DNA of 64,000 nucleotides, taken from the NCBI GenBank assembly GCA_958295495.1, contig OY282352.1, forward strand, positions 496,001 through 560,000. Reading direction: 5' to 3'. The notes under the pieces are model-generated. The model ran no database searches, was not told where the DNA came from, and saw nothing but the letters and a program-made list of their open reading frames with translations. The DNA comes from an uncultured Latescibacterota bacterium. Its GTDB lineage: Bacteria; Latescibacterota; UBA2968; UBA8231. Each line of letters begins with the position of its first letter. The first letter of the stretch is position 1. The position numbers and the translations under genes were made by a program. Of the stretch, positions 27,189 to 34,955 are shown piece after piece.

Positions 27189-28001
27189 TCACGGCAGCTT
27201 GGTCGTCTTTTTGGCTTCCACCCGCCCATCTACTTCGACCTTGTAGATATACACCCCGGCGGCCACCCCCTTGCCCGCCGCGTCGCGACCATCCCACACA
27301 AACCGATGCCGACCCGCCCCCAGCGACCCATCCCACAACTGCCGCACCCGACGACCCAACACGTCGTAGAGGGCCAAGTGGACCTGCTTTTGATCCGTCG
27401 CCAAATCAAGGGTAATCACCATCGCCGGATTAAACGGATTGGGATAGCTGTCGCCCAGCCGATGCTGCGCCGGCTGGCCGGCTGCCGACGTCAACACGGC
27501 GGTCGGCGTCAGCACGGCGGTCGAACAGGGCGTGGACGAGCAGAGGCAACTTTCCCAAGTGTCGTTGTTGAAATGGTACGTGGTGCAGTGCCGGTACGGC
27601 TCGGTCGAGTTAAACTCCGCGCACTCGTCGTAGTACCAGCAATCAGTCGTTTGGTCGGTTGCAGTCGGCGGCACGGCCTCCGAACAGGGGGTGGACGCGT
27701 ACCAGCAATCTCCTATATAGAAGTTGCAGTACGCGTCCAAGGCATAGGGGCAGTAGAGGTATTTCGCCTCCGGCTCCGCTGAATCCGCATCCGCCCGCGC
27801 GCAAATTGGATGCTCGGAGTTGGAGCTACAGTCGAAACATTGGATCCAGCTAATATCGCCACAGTAGATCCGGTCGGCGTCGGCGTTGTTGATCCCAAGC
27901 AGCATCACAAGCCCCGCGAGGAGACTTACGCCCCACCCCAGCCCCTGCCGCATCGGCGCCAAGCCGCTGGACGAGCCGATACATTCACGCACCCTGTTCA
28001 T
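27189..28001 (-). CDS. Cys-rich secreted protein fused to FlgD-like sorting domain
   Basis: 270 aa from ATG 28001, which overlaps the WD40 stop (ATGA). The N-terminus MNRVRECIGSSSGLAPMRQGLGWG with a hydrophobic stretch and NNADA is the peptide-family signal. The middle (residues ~45-170) holds about 16 Cys in spaced pairs (IQCFDC, CNFYIGDC, DCWYYDEC, CLCSSTPC) and several Trp/Tyr. The last ~95 residues are the sorting domain of the propeller proteins (SYPNPFNP, LYDVLGRRV, WDGRDAAGK). It links the peptide family to the surface-secretion route and may be a tandemly expanded or cell-attached version of the peptide. Confidence 0.78.
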   Translation of the reverse strand: MNRVRECIGSSSGLAPMRQGLGWGVSLLAGLVMLLGINNADADRIYCGDISWIQCFDCSSNSEHPICARADADSAEPEAKYLYCPYALDAYCNFYIGDCWYASTPCSEAVPPTATDQTTDCWYYDECAEFNSTEPYRHCTTYHFNNDTWESCLCSSTPCSTAVLTPTAVLTSAAGQPAQHRLGDSYPNPFNPAMVITLDLATDQKQVHLALYDVLGRRVRQLWDGSLGAGRHRFVWDGRDAAGKGVAAGVYIYKVEVDGRVEAKKTTKLP

Positions 28002-29044
28002 CGCTTGGTCCCCTTGGTTGCCAGTACGCCTGCAGCCCGGCCTTGCAAATGGCTCTTGATCCGCCCCCACGAGGTCTCGGCCGCGGCGGTCGGCTCCCCG
28101 CCGATATAAGACGCGAGGTCCCAGAAACGCACCCAATAGCCTCGACCCGCGGCACTGGCCAACGTGCGCCCATCTGGTGAATACGCCACAAAGTCCGCAT
28201 ACCCTTCGAGCGTGGTGAGCAGTTCACCCGTCGCCGCATCCCAAAGATGTATCGTGGTGCCATTCGCACTGGCCAGCGTACCTCCATCCGGTGAATAGGC
28301 CACACTACAGATATTACCTAACCCTTCGAGCGTGGTGAGCAGTTCACCCGTCGCCACATCCCAAAGACGGATCGTTTGATCCCGACTCCCACTGACCAGA
28401 GTGCGCCCATCCGGCGAATAGGCCACACTCCAGACAACATCCGTGTGCCCTTCGAGCGTGTTAAGGAGCGTACCCGCCCCCATATCCCAAAGACGGATCG
28501 TGCGGTCGAAACTCCCGCTGGCCAGCCTGCTTCCATCCGGTGAATACGATACAACAGTGACCCCCGCCGTATGCCCTTCGAGCGTGGTGAGGCGTGTACC
28601 GGTCGCCACATCCCAAAGACGGATCGTTTCATCCCGACTCCCACTGGCCACGGCGTCCCCACCCGGTGAATACGATACGCTAAAGACATCTCCCCTATGC
28701 CCTCTAAGCGTGGTGAGGAGTTCACCCGTCATCGCGTCCCAAAGACGGATCGTGCGGTCGAAACTCCCACTGACCAGCGTGCTTCCATCCGGTGAATACG
28801 CCACATCCCAGACCAAATCCGTATGCCCTTCGAGCGTGGTGAGGCGTGTACCGGTCGCCACATCCCAAAGACGAACCGTTTGGTTAAAACTCCCACTAGC
28901 CACTGCGTCCCCATCCGGCGAATACGCCACACTAGTAGCCCAATCCGGCCCGCTCCCTTGGGCATAGCTAATACCCGGCAGGCCAAAGACTATCAAGCAG
29001 GCGATTAACGCGAAACGGACTTGATGCACAACTTGCGTTTTCAT
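27998..29044 (-). CDS. Secreted seven-bladed WD40 protein
   Basis: 348 aa from ATG 29044 (AAGGAGT upstream). The signal peptide ends near PGISYAQG. Seven WD40 repeats follow, very alike (VAYSPDG...SGS.D.TIRLWDVATG...TLEGH), the last one degenerate. A C-terminal tail of ~40 residues (EPTAAAETSWGRIKSHLQGR) lacks the sorting domain. It lies 58 bases after a propeller gene and overlaps the Cys-rich fusion gene, so the three form one transcription unit. It may replace an FG-GAP propeller as the partner of the Cys-rich protein (inference). Confidence 0.88.
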   Translation of the reverse strand: MKTQVVHQVRFALIACLIVFGLPGISYAQGSGPDWATSVAYSPDGDAVASGSFNQTVRLWDVATGTRLTTLEGHTDLVWDVAYSPDGSTLVSGSFDRTIRLWDAMTGELLTTLRGHRGDVFSVSYSPGGDAVASGSRDETIRLWDVATGTRLTTLEGHTAGVTVVSYSPDGSRLASGSFDRTIRLWDMGAGTLLNTLEGHTDVVWSVAYSPDGRTLVSGSRDQTIRLWDVATGELLTTLEGLGNICSVAYSPDGGTLASANGTTIHLWDAATGELLTTLEGYADFVAYSPDGRTLASAAGRGYWVRFWDLASYIGGEPTAAAETSWGRIKSHLQGRAAGVLATKGTKR

Positions 29045-29102
29045 AAGAAACTCCTTTTGGTGAATTTTGAGGCCTCTTCCACACGCTACCTTCAACTACT
29101 CC

Positions 29103-31241
29103 TCAAGGCAGCTTGGTCGTCTTTTTCGCTTCTATCTGTCCATCCACTTCGACCTGATAGATATACACCCCGGCGGCCACCGCCTTGCCCGCCGCGTCGC
29201 GGCCATCCCACACAAACCGATGCGGCCCCGCCTCCAGCGACCCGTCCCACACCTGCCGCACCCGACGACCCAACACGTCGTACACCGTCAGCGACACCCC
29301 CGCCGCGTCCTTTGCCAACTCAAGGGGGATCACCACAGCCGGATTGAACGGATTGGGATAGCTGTCGCCGAGCCGATGTTGCACTGGTCGCGCTGCCGCC
29401 GACGTCTGCACGGCTGTCGCTGTCGCACTCAGCGAACTCTTGAGCAGATGCACCCCACCCAAGATGGGATCCAACACCACTAAATCGAGATCGCCGTCGC
29501 CATCCATATCCCCGGACAGCACTTGGGTCCCACTGCCGGCCAGCCGATGCCGCTCTCCGTCTTGGGTCGGCTTGACGCCCCCACCCCATTCGACAAACAC
29601 CCCAACGCCCGAAGCGCGGTCTCCGCCGATAAACACCCAGTCGTCAATCCCATCGGCGTTGAGATCGCCCACCAGCACCGGCGAGCGACGCAACAGCCGA
29701 TCATCATACAGCACCTCGGCTGCTAAGCGGTCGCCGGCCCCCTTCCTCTGCAAGACGATGCCCTTGCTCCCTTCGAGTAGATCGAAAGTGAACTCGGTGA
29801 GGAAATCCACCTGCCCGTCGCCGTCAAAATCGCCTATCCCTAATGGCTTCATCCCTTCATCGACCTCAAAGATCTCGCTCCGCGGCAACGCCTCAGGCTC
29901 GCCGCTCTGCAACGCCTCGTCCAAGGGAGACACAATCCACCCGCGCGCCAGATTGCGAATCGGTCCCCAGAACACGTTGAGGCTCCCATCGCCGGTAAAG
30001 TCGCCGATGTGAATGGGCGCGTATTTTTTCGAATACGCCACTTCAGCGGATGTCCACCCGCCCTGTTCGACCTCCCAGACCGATAACGTGCTAAAAAACT
30101 TCGCCGTACCCGCGAGCTGTTCCTCTAAAGTGCCGTAAGACCCAGCCCCCCCGACAAATAGTTCGACCCGGCCATCGCCATCCCAATCGGCCACACTATG
30201 AACCCAGCCATCGATCTGCGCGAGCACCTCCACTTGGAGGTCCGCGCCGATAGACCACACTTCGGTCTCAAGCTCCCGGTTGCTTCTCGATAGGACGATT
30301 TCGGCTTGACCATCGCCGGTCAAATCGGCACCAAGCACTTTTAAGGTCACCCCTACTTCCTCTATAACAGGCCCCCGTTCCAAGGCCCCGCGCCCGTCAT
30401 TGACGGCCATCAGCCAGCCCGCTTTAGTCTTAGGAGGCCCATGCTTATTAACTATTTTCATTTCCCACAGGGCGAACAGGTCTAAGTCGCCATCGCCATC
30501 CAAGTCCGTCAACACATTGCCCCCTCCCCCTCCTAGATACATGCCTTGAATCCCTTCTGCTTCCCCGATGCCCGGGGCAATCGGATAGAACACCGGCGGC
30601 GCAAAAAGGCCAGCCCCCGCAAAGCCAAAGTAATGCTCTACCAGCGGCGGCGGGAGTTCCCCCTGTAGTAGCTCTTCCACACCGGTCAACTCGATCCAGT
30701 CGATCTCAAACGCCTCCACCACCTCGGCAGCCAAATCAAGATCCAGCATAAAGCTGAACCGAAGGTTTCTTAACAGCCCCTCCCAGCCGGCTTGACCATC
30801 CAGCGAGACCTCTACTTCCTGCCACTCGGTCGTATAGACTACTCGTCGGATGGGGACTAGTGCGCCTAGTGCAAAAAAAACATGACCTGAAGCGTTGTCC
30901 CATTGCATCGTAAAAGTACCCTTGGTAGGGCGGTCATGGACGGTGCGGAAGCGGATGCGAACCCGGTCGAACAGACCCGAATCATACCCGATGGGTGAAG
31001 AAACCACTTCGACACTCGGCTGGGAGGGGTCGAAACTGTTGGCAACGGCCGGATCAACCTGAATCCGCCACACGCTGTCTTCAACCTCGCCGGGAAACTG
31101 GTGAAATTCATGCGTACCCCCCCATATAAAAGCTTCTTTGGCGGACCACCCTTGCGTCGTCCCATCGTCGAACTCCCACCGAATCGCCTCGGCGAGGCTA
31201 CTCCACAGCACAAGCCCTACAACAGCGGCGAACTTCAACAT
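29103..31241 (-). CDS. Secreted propeller protein, subfamily C
   Basis: 712 aa from ATG 31241 (signal peptide MLKFAAVVGLVLWSSLAEA); a TTG seven codons upstream is the alternative. The sandwich domain starts WEFDDGTTQGW. The seven blade motifs include a weakened fourth (DFTGDGSLNVFW) and sixth (DLNADGIDDWVF). Linker TAVQTSA, then the sorting domain. First intact gene after the amber-interrupted peptide at 31404-31694. Confidence 0.87.
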   Translation of the reverse strand: MLKFAAVVGLVLWSSLAEAIRWEFDDGTTQGWSAKEAFIWGGTHEFHQFPGEVEDSVWRIQVDPAVANSFDPSQPSVEVVSSPIGYDSGLFDRVRIRFRTVHDRPTKGTFTMQWDNASGHVFFALGALVPIRRVVYTTEWQEVEVSLDGQAGWEGLLRNLRFSFMLDLDLAAEVVEAFEIDWIELTGVEELLQGELPPPLVEHYFGFAGAGLFAPPVFYPIAPGIGEAEGIQGMYLGGGGGNVLTDLDGDGDLDLFALWEMKIVNKHGPPKTKAGWLMAVNDGRGALERGPVIEEVGVTLKVLGADLTGDGQAEIVLSRSNRELETEVWSIGADLQVEVLAQIDGWVHSVADWDGDGRVELFVGGAGSYGTLEEQLAGTAKFFSTLSVWEVEQGGWTSAEVAYSKKYAPIHIGDFTGDGSLNVFWGPIRNLARGWIVSPLDEALQSGEPEALPRSEIFEVDEGMKPLGIGDFDGDGQVDFLTEFTFDLLEGSKGIVLQRKGAGDRLAAEVLYDDRLLRRSPVLVGDLNADGIDDWVFIGGDRASGVGVFVEWGGGVKPTQDGERHRLAGSGTQVLSGDMDGDGDLDLVVLDPILGGVHLLKSSLSATATAVQTSAAARPVQHRLGDSYPNPFNPAVVIPLELAKDAAGVSLTVYDVLGRRVRQVWDGSLEAGPHRFVWDGRDAAGKAVAAGVYIYQVEVDGQIEAKKTTKLP

Positions 31242-31308
31242 GACATCACCGACCCTTTCCAACAGGTAACATTCCGACAGACAGCACCCTATCCGTGAAG
31301 TACGAAGG

Positions 31309-31352
31309 GAAAGGGGGGCCGGCTCAACCGCTACGATTAAACCGGCCCCTTA
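31309..31352 (-). promoter_or_regulatory. GC-rich attenuator-like hairpin
   Basis: GGGGCCGG / CCGGCCCC stem (31342-31349 with 31315-31322), followed on the minus strand by CCTTTCCC, between a peptide gene and its propeller gene. Equivalents are at 34567-34601 and 37145-37179. Confidence 0.5.
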
Positions 31353-31403
31353 CACCTGAGCAGGAGAAACGGTCCTACAGCCGCTAAGGTGGTCCCAGAT
31401 TTT

Positions 31404-31694
31404 TCAAGCACAGCAGTAGCGAAACCCGCACCCTACGTTGCAATGCACATCCTGCCAACAGTCCTGGCACATATACGACCTTGCCCCCTCCGTACCCTCG
31501 TCGCAACCTGCGTCGTACCCGAGACACCTTGTCCACTTGTTGTGATAGCACTCGTGGTTATCGGCGGCAGCTTCCTTGGCCCCGAGCAGGACGGTGATCC
31601 CCGTGAGGACGCTGATGACCCAACCAAGGGCCAAACCCTACCGAGCCGGCACCAGCCCGCTCGACGACGTGAAGAATTCCCGCAAGCTCTGCAT
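31404..31694 (-). pseudogene. Cys-rich secreted peptide gene with in-frame amber codon
   Basis: It starts at ATG 31694 with MQSLREFFTSSSGLVPAR, then TAG where sister genes have CAG (Gln19), then GLALGWVISVLTGITVLLG, a signal site at AAAD, and a nine-Cys core ending YCCA. Everything except the stop is well preserved. A TTG at 31634 would allow an internal start that keeps the hydrophobic segment. Either recently inactivated or read through. It has the best sigma-54 promoter of the set. Confidence 0.7.
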
Positions 31695-31834
31695 GATTCT
31701 CTTCTTCTAAGTAAGTCCAGCACGTCCGCGGCCTCTGCCGCTACGCGCCTGGAAGTGAGGGTTGAAAAACGACCGAGACGAGTTTCGTATTCCCTCCTTT
31801 CTTTTTCATCGGCCTCGGCTCTACGGATTATATA

Positions 31835-31850
31835 TGCAAGTTGCGTGCCA
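31835..31850 (-). promoter_or_regulatory. Sigma-54 promoter, consensus
   Basis: Minus strand TGGCAC-GCAAC-TTGCA, an exact match to the -24/-12 consensus, about 140 bases before the peptide start. Confidence 0.82.
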
Positions 31851-31866
31851 AAAAGCAGGATACGCA

Positions 31867-31899
31867 CAAAAAAATCCTTTAGGATTATCCTAAAGGATT
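31867..31899 (-). terminator. Intrinsic terminator
   Basis: Same 11-bp stem as at 14008 (AATCCTTTAGG/CCTAAAGGATT) followed by seven T on the minus strand. It ends the transcript coming from 37.6 kb. Confidence 0.85.
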
Positions 31900-31982
31900 G
31901 AAAAATATAGGAGTTATAAAAGTATAATTTTTCTTTTATAGGCCTTGCATTCACTATGGGTTCAATGGAGGAACATGTTTTT

Positions 31983-32038
31983 TCGTATTAAATACGACTT
32001 TTTTCGTATTAAATACGATTTTATACGATTTTATACGA
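31983..32038 (-). promoter_or_regulatory. Probable upstream activator sites
   Basis: Two TCGTATTAAATACGA palindromes (31983-31997, 32004-32018) and two TATACGA half-sites (32022, 32032) 130-190 bp upstream of the consensus sigma-54 promoter. Confidence 0.55.
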
Positions 32039-32088
32039 CTTTTCATCCACGGCGCGAAACCGAAGGCGGCCGTGGCCGAACAGACCCT

Positions 32089-32289
32089 ACCGCCGGTCAA
32101 ATACGCCCCGAGATGGGCCGCCGCACAGTCCGTAAACTCAAAGGGGGTATCGACCGTCAGCAGCACGAAGGGAACTTGCAAAAGTTGCGGATCCTCCAGC
32201 GAGACCGCGTCGCGCACTTTAACGTGATGCACATCCATCAACTCTAAGGCCAAGTCGGTCTCGTCGGTGCCCCGCCGCGTCCCTTTCAT
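32089..32289 (-). pseudogene. Internal fragment of the DUF4159 gene
   Basis: It reads KGTRRGTDETDLALELMDVH joined to VKVRDAVSLEDPQLLQVPF through LGAYLTGG, so it misses the anchor, an internal segment and the C-terminal half. It follows a propeller gene at the position held by gene 1817 after the first propeller gene, with the same short spacer. Confidence 0.72.
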
Positions 32290-32335
32290 GCCGTCTCATC
32301 CTCGTTCGAGTCAAATAGCTCAAAAGAAGGGCCGC

Positions 32336-34495
32336 TTAGGGCCGCTTGGTCGTCTTTTTGGCTTCCACCCGCCCATCTACTTCGGCCCGATAGACATACA
32401 CCCCAGCGGCCACCGCCTTGCCCCTCTCGTCGCGGCCATCCCACACAAACCGATGCGGCCCCGCCTCCAGCGACCCGTCCCACACCTGACGCACCCGACG
32501 ACCCAACACGTCGTACACGGTCAGCGACACCCCCGCCGCGTCCGTCGCCAAATCGAGGGGAATAACCACAGCCGGATTGAACGGATTGGGATAGGCATCG
32601 CCCAGCTGATGCTGCGCCGGTCGTGCTGCCGCCGACGTCTGCACGGCCGTCATCTGCTCGCCCAGCGAACTCTTGAGCAGATGCACCCCACCCAAGATCG
32701 GATCTAACACCACCAAGTCCACATCGCCATCGCCATCCATATCCCCGGACAGCACGTATCTCCCATTGCCCGCCAGCCGATACCGCTCTCCGTCTTGGGT
32801 CGGGTTGACACTCCCACCCCATTCGATGAACACCCCAAAGCCCGAAGCGCGGTCTCCGCCGACAAACACCCAGTCGTCGATCCCATCGGCGTTGAGGTCG
32901 CCCACCACCACCGGCGAGCGACGCAATAGCCGATCATCATACAGCACCTCGGTTTCTACGCGGTCTCCGGCACCCTTGCGCTGCAAGACGAGCCCCTTGC
33001 TCCCTTCGAGTAGATCGAAAGTGAACTCGGTGAGGAAATCCACCTGCCCGTCGCCGTCAAAATCGCCTATCCCTAATGGCTTCATCCCTTCATCGACCTC
33101 AAAGATCTCGCTCCGCGGCAACGCCTCGGGCTCGCCGCTCTGCAACGCCTTGTCCAAGGGAGACACAATCCACCCGCGCGCCAGACTGCGGATCGGCGAC
33201 CAGAACACGGCTACGGTCCCATCGCCAGTAAAGTCGCCAATGTGAATGGGCGCATATTTTTCGGAATACGCCACCTCGGAGGACGTCCACCCGCCCTGTT
33301 CGACCTCCCAGACAGCTAACGTGCTAAAGAACTTCGCCGTACCCTCAATTGATTCCTCTAAAGTGCCTTCATAGGTAGCCCCCCCGACCAACAATTCGAC
33401 CCGGCCGTCGCCATCCCAATCGGCCACACTATGGATCGGTCGGTCAATCTGCACGAGCATCTCGACTTGGAGGTCCGGGCCGATAGACCACACTTCGGTC
33501 AAGGGCTCCCGGTTGTTTCTCGATAGGGCGATTTCGTCTTGACCATCGCCGGTCAAATCGGCACCAAGCACATCTAAGACCACCCTCCCTTTGGCGGCTA
33601 CTTCCTCTATAACAGGCCCCCGTTCCAAGGCCCCGCGCCCGTCATTGACGGCCATCAGCCAGCCCGCTTTCTTCTTAGGAGGCCCATGCTTATTAACTAT
33701 TTTCATTTCCCACAGGCCGAACAGGTCTAAGTCGCCATCGCCATCCAAGTCCGTCAACACGTTGCGCTCTTTCCGCCCGAGATACCTGCCTCCATCTTGT
33801 TCCCCTATACCCGGGGCAATCGGATAGAACACCGGCGGCGCAAAAAGGCCAGCCCCCGCAAAGCCAAAGTAGTACTCTACGGCCGGCGGCGGCCGTTCCC
33901 CCTGTAGCAGCTCTTCCACGCCGGTCAACTCGATCCAGTCGATCTCAAACGCCTCCACCACCTCGGTATCCAAATCAAAACCCAGTATAAAACTGAGCCG
34001 AATGTTTTTTAATAGGCCCTCCCATCCATATTGACCATCCAACGAGACCTCCACTTCCTGCCACTCGGTGGTATAGACTATTCGTTGGATGAGGCCTTCT
34101 GCGTCTAATACGTCTAAGTCAAAACCAAAAATACGACCTGAAGTGCTGTCCCATTGCATCGTAAAAGTACCCTCGGTAGGGCGGTCATGGACGGTGCGGC
34201 AGCGGATGCGGACCCGGTCGAACAGACCCGAATCGTACCCGATGGGTGAAGAAACCACTTCGACACTCGGCTGGGAAGGGTCGAAACTCTTGGTGGCGGC
34301 GGGATCAACCCGGATCCGCCACACGCCGTCTTCGACCTCGCCGGGAAACTGGTGAAATTCACGCGTCCCCCCCCATACAATAGCTTCTTTGGCGGTCCAC
34401 CCTTGGGTCGTCCCGTCGTCGAACTCCCACCGAATCGCCTCGGCGAGGCTACTCCACAGCACAAGCCCTACAACAGCGGCGAATTTCAGCATCAT
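32336..34495 (-). CDS. Secreted propeller protein, subfamily C
   Basis: 719 aa from ATG 34495 (MMLKFAAVVGLVLWSSLAEA; an ATG one codon later is equally possible). Very close to 29103-31241 but with a longer loop in the sandwich domain (FGFDLDVLDAEGLIQR). Seven blade motifs and the sorting domain (ERGKAVAAG, ends TTKRP). Downstream of the eight-Cys peptide gene at 34634. Confidence 0.87.
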   Translation of the reverse strand: MMLKFAAVVGLVLWSSLAEAIRWEFDDGTTQGWTAKEAIVWGGTREFHQFPGEVEDGVWRIRVDPAATKSFDPSQPSVEVVSSPIGYDSGLFDRVRIRCRTVHDRPTEGTFTMQWDSTSGRIFGFDLDVLDAEGLIQRIVYTTEWQEVEVSLDGQYGWEGLLKNIRLSFILGFDLDTEVVEAFEIDWIELTGVEELLQGERPPPAVEYYFGFAGAGLFAPPVFYPIAPGIGEQDGGRYLGRKERNVLTDLDGDGDLDLFGLWEMKIVNKHGPPKKKAGWLMAVNDGRGALERGPVIEEVAAKGRVVLDVLGADLTGDGQDEIALSRNNREPLTEVWSIGPDLQVEMLVQIDRPIHSVADWDGDGRVELLVGGATYEGTLEESIEGTAKFFSTLAVWEVEQGGWTSSEVAYSEKYAPIHIGDFTGDGTVAVFWSPIRSLARGWIVSPLDKALQSGEPEALPRSEIFEVDEGMKPLGIGDFDGDGQVDFLTEFTFDLLEGSKGLVLQRKGAGDRVETEVLYDDRLLRRSPVVVGDLNADGIDDWVFVGGDRASGFGVFIEWGGSVNPTQDGERYRLAGNGRYVLSGDMDGDGDVDLVVLDPILGGVHLLKSSLGEQMTAVQTSAAARPAQHQLGDAYPNPFNPAVVIPLDLATDAAGVSLTVYDVLGRRVRQVWDGSLEAGPHRFVWDGRDERGKAVAAGVYVYRAEVDGRVEAKKTTKRP

Positions 34496-34566
34496 AGCAC
34501 CGATCCTTTCTAACAGGTAACATTCCGACAGGCTGCGCCCTATCCGTGAAATACGAAGGGGAAAGG

Positions 34567-34601
34567 GGGGCCGGCTCAACGGCTACGATTAAACTGGCCC
34601 C
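34567..34601 (-). promoter_or_regulatory. GC-rich attenuator-like hairpin
   Basis: GGGGCCGG (34567-34574) with CTGGCCCC (34594-34601), followed on the minus strand by CCTTTCCC, between the peptide and propeller genes. Confidence 0.45.
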
Positions 34602-34633
34602 TTACCCCTGAGCAGGAGAAACGGCCCTACATT

Positions 34634-34915
34634 TCAAGCGCAGCAGTAGTTCCCCCCGCACCTTGTCTCGCAGTTCGAGTCCAGCCAACAGATCTGACAC
34701 TTATACGACGCTGCCCCGTTCGTGGCCTCGTCGCAACCTGCGCTGTACCCCTTGTCTCTTATCCAACTTCTTTCGTCGCACTCGGCTTCGGCTTCCTTGG
34801 CCCCGAGCAGGATGGCGATCCCCGTGAGGGCGCTGATGACCCACCCCAAACCCAACCCCTGCCGAGCCGGCACCAGCCCGCTCGACGATGTGAAGAATTC
34901 CCGCAAGCTCTGCAT
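34634..34915 (-). CDS. Cys-rich secreted peptide precursor, eight-Cys type
   Basis: 93 aa from ATG 34915 (GGAAGAG upstream). MQSLREFFTSSSGLVPARQG and a hydrophobic segment lead to AKEAEA, a good signal-peptidase site before ECD. The mature core of ~50 residues has eight Cys (ECDE, AGCDE, YKCQICW, NCETRC, YCCA) and two Trp. It starts 40 bases after the propeller gene at 34956, so it is probably cotranscribed from the promoter at 37.65 kb. Confidence 0.72.
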   Translation of the reverse strand: MQSLREFFTSSSGLVPARQGLGLGWVISALTGIAILLGAKEAEAECDERSWIRDKGYSAGCDEATNGAASYKCQICWLDSNCETRCGGNYCCA

Positions 34916-34955
34916 GATTCTCTTCCAGTACGCCTGCGGCCTAGTGCCACTGCCG

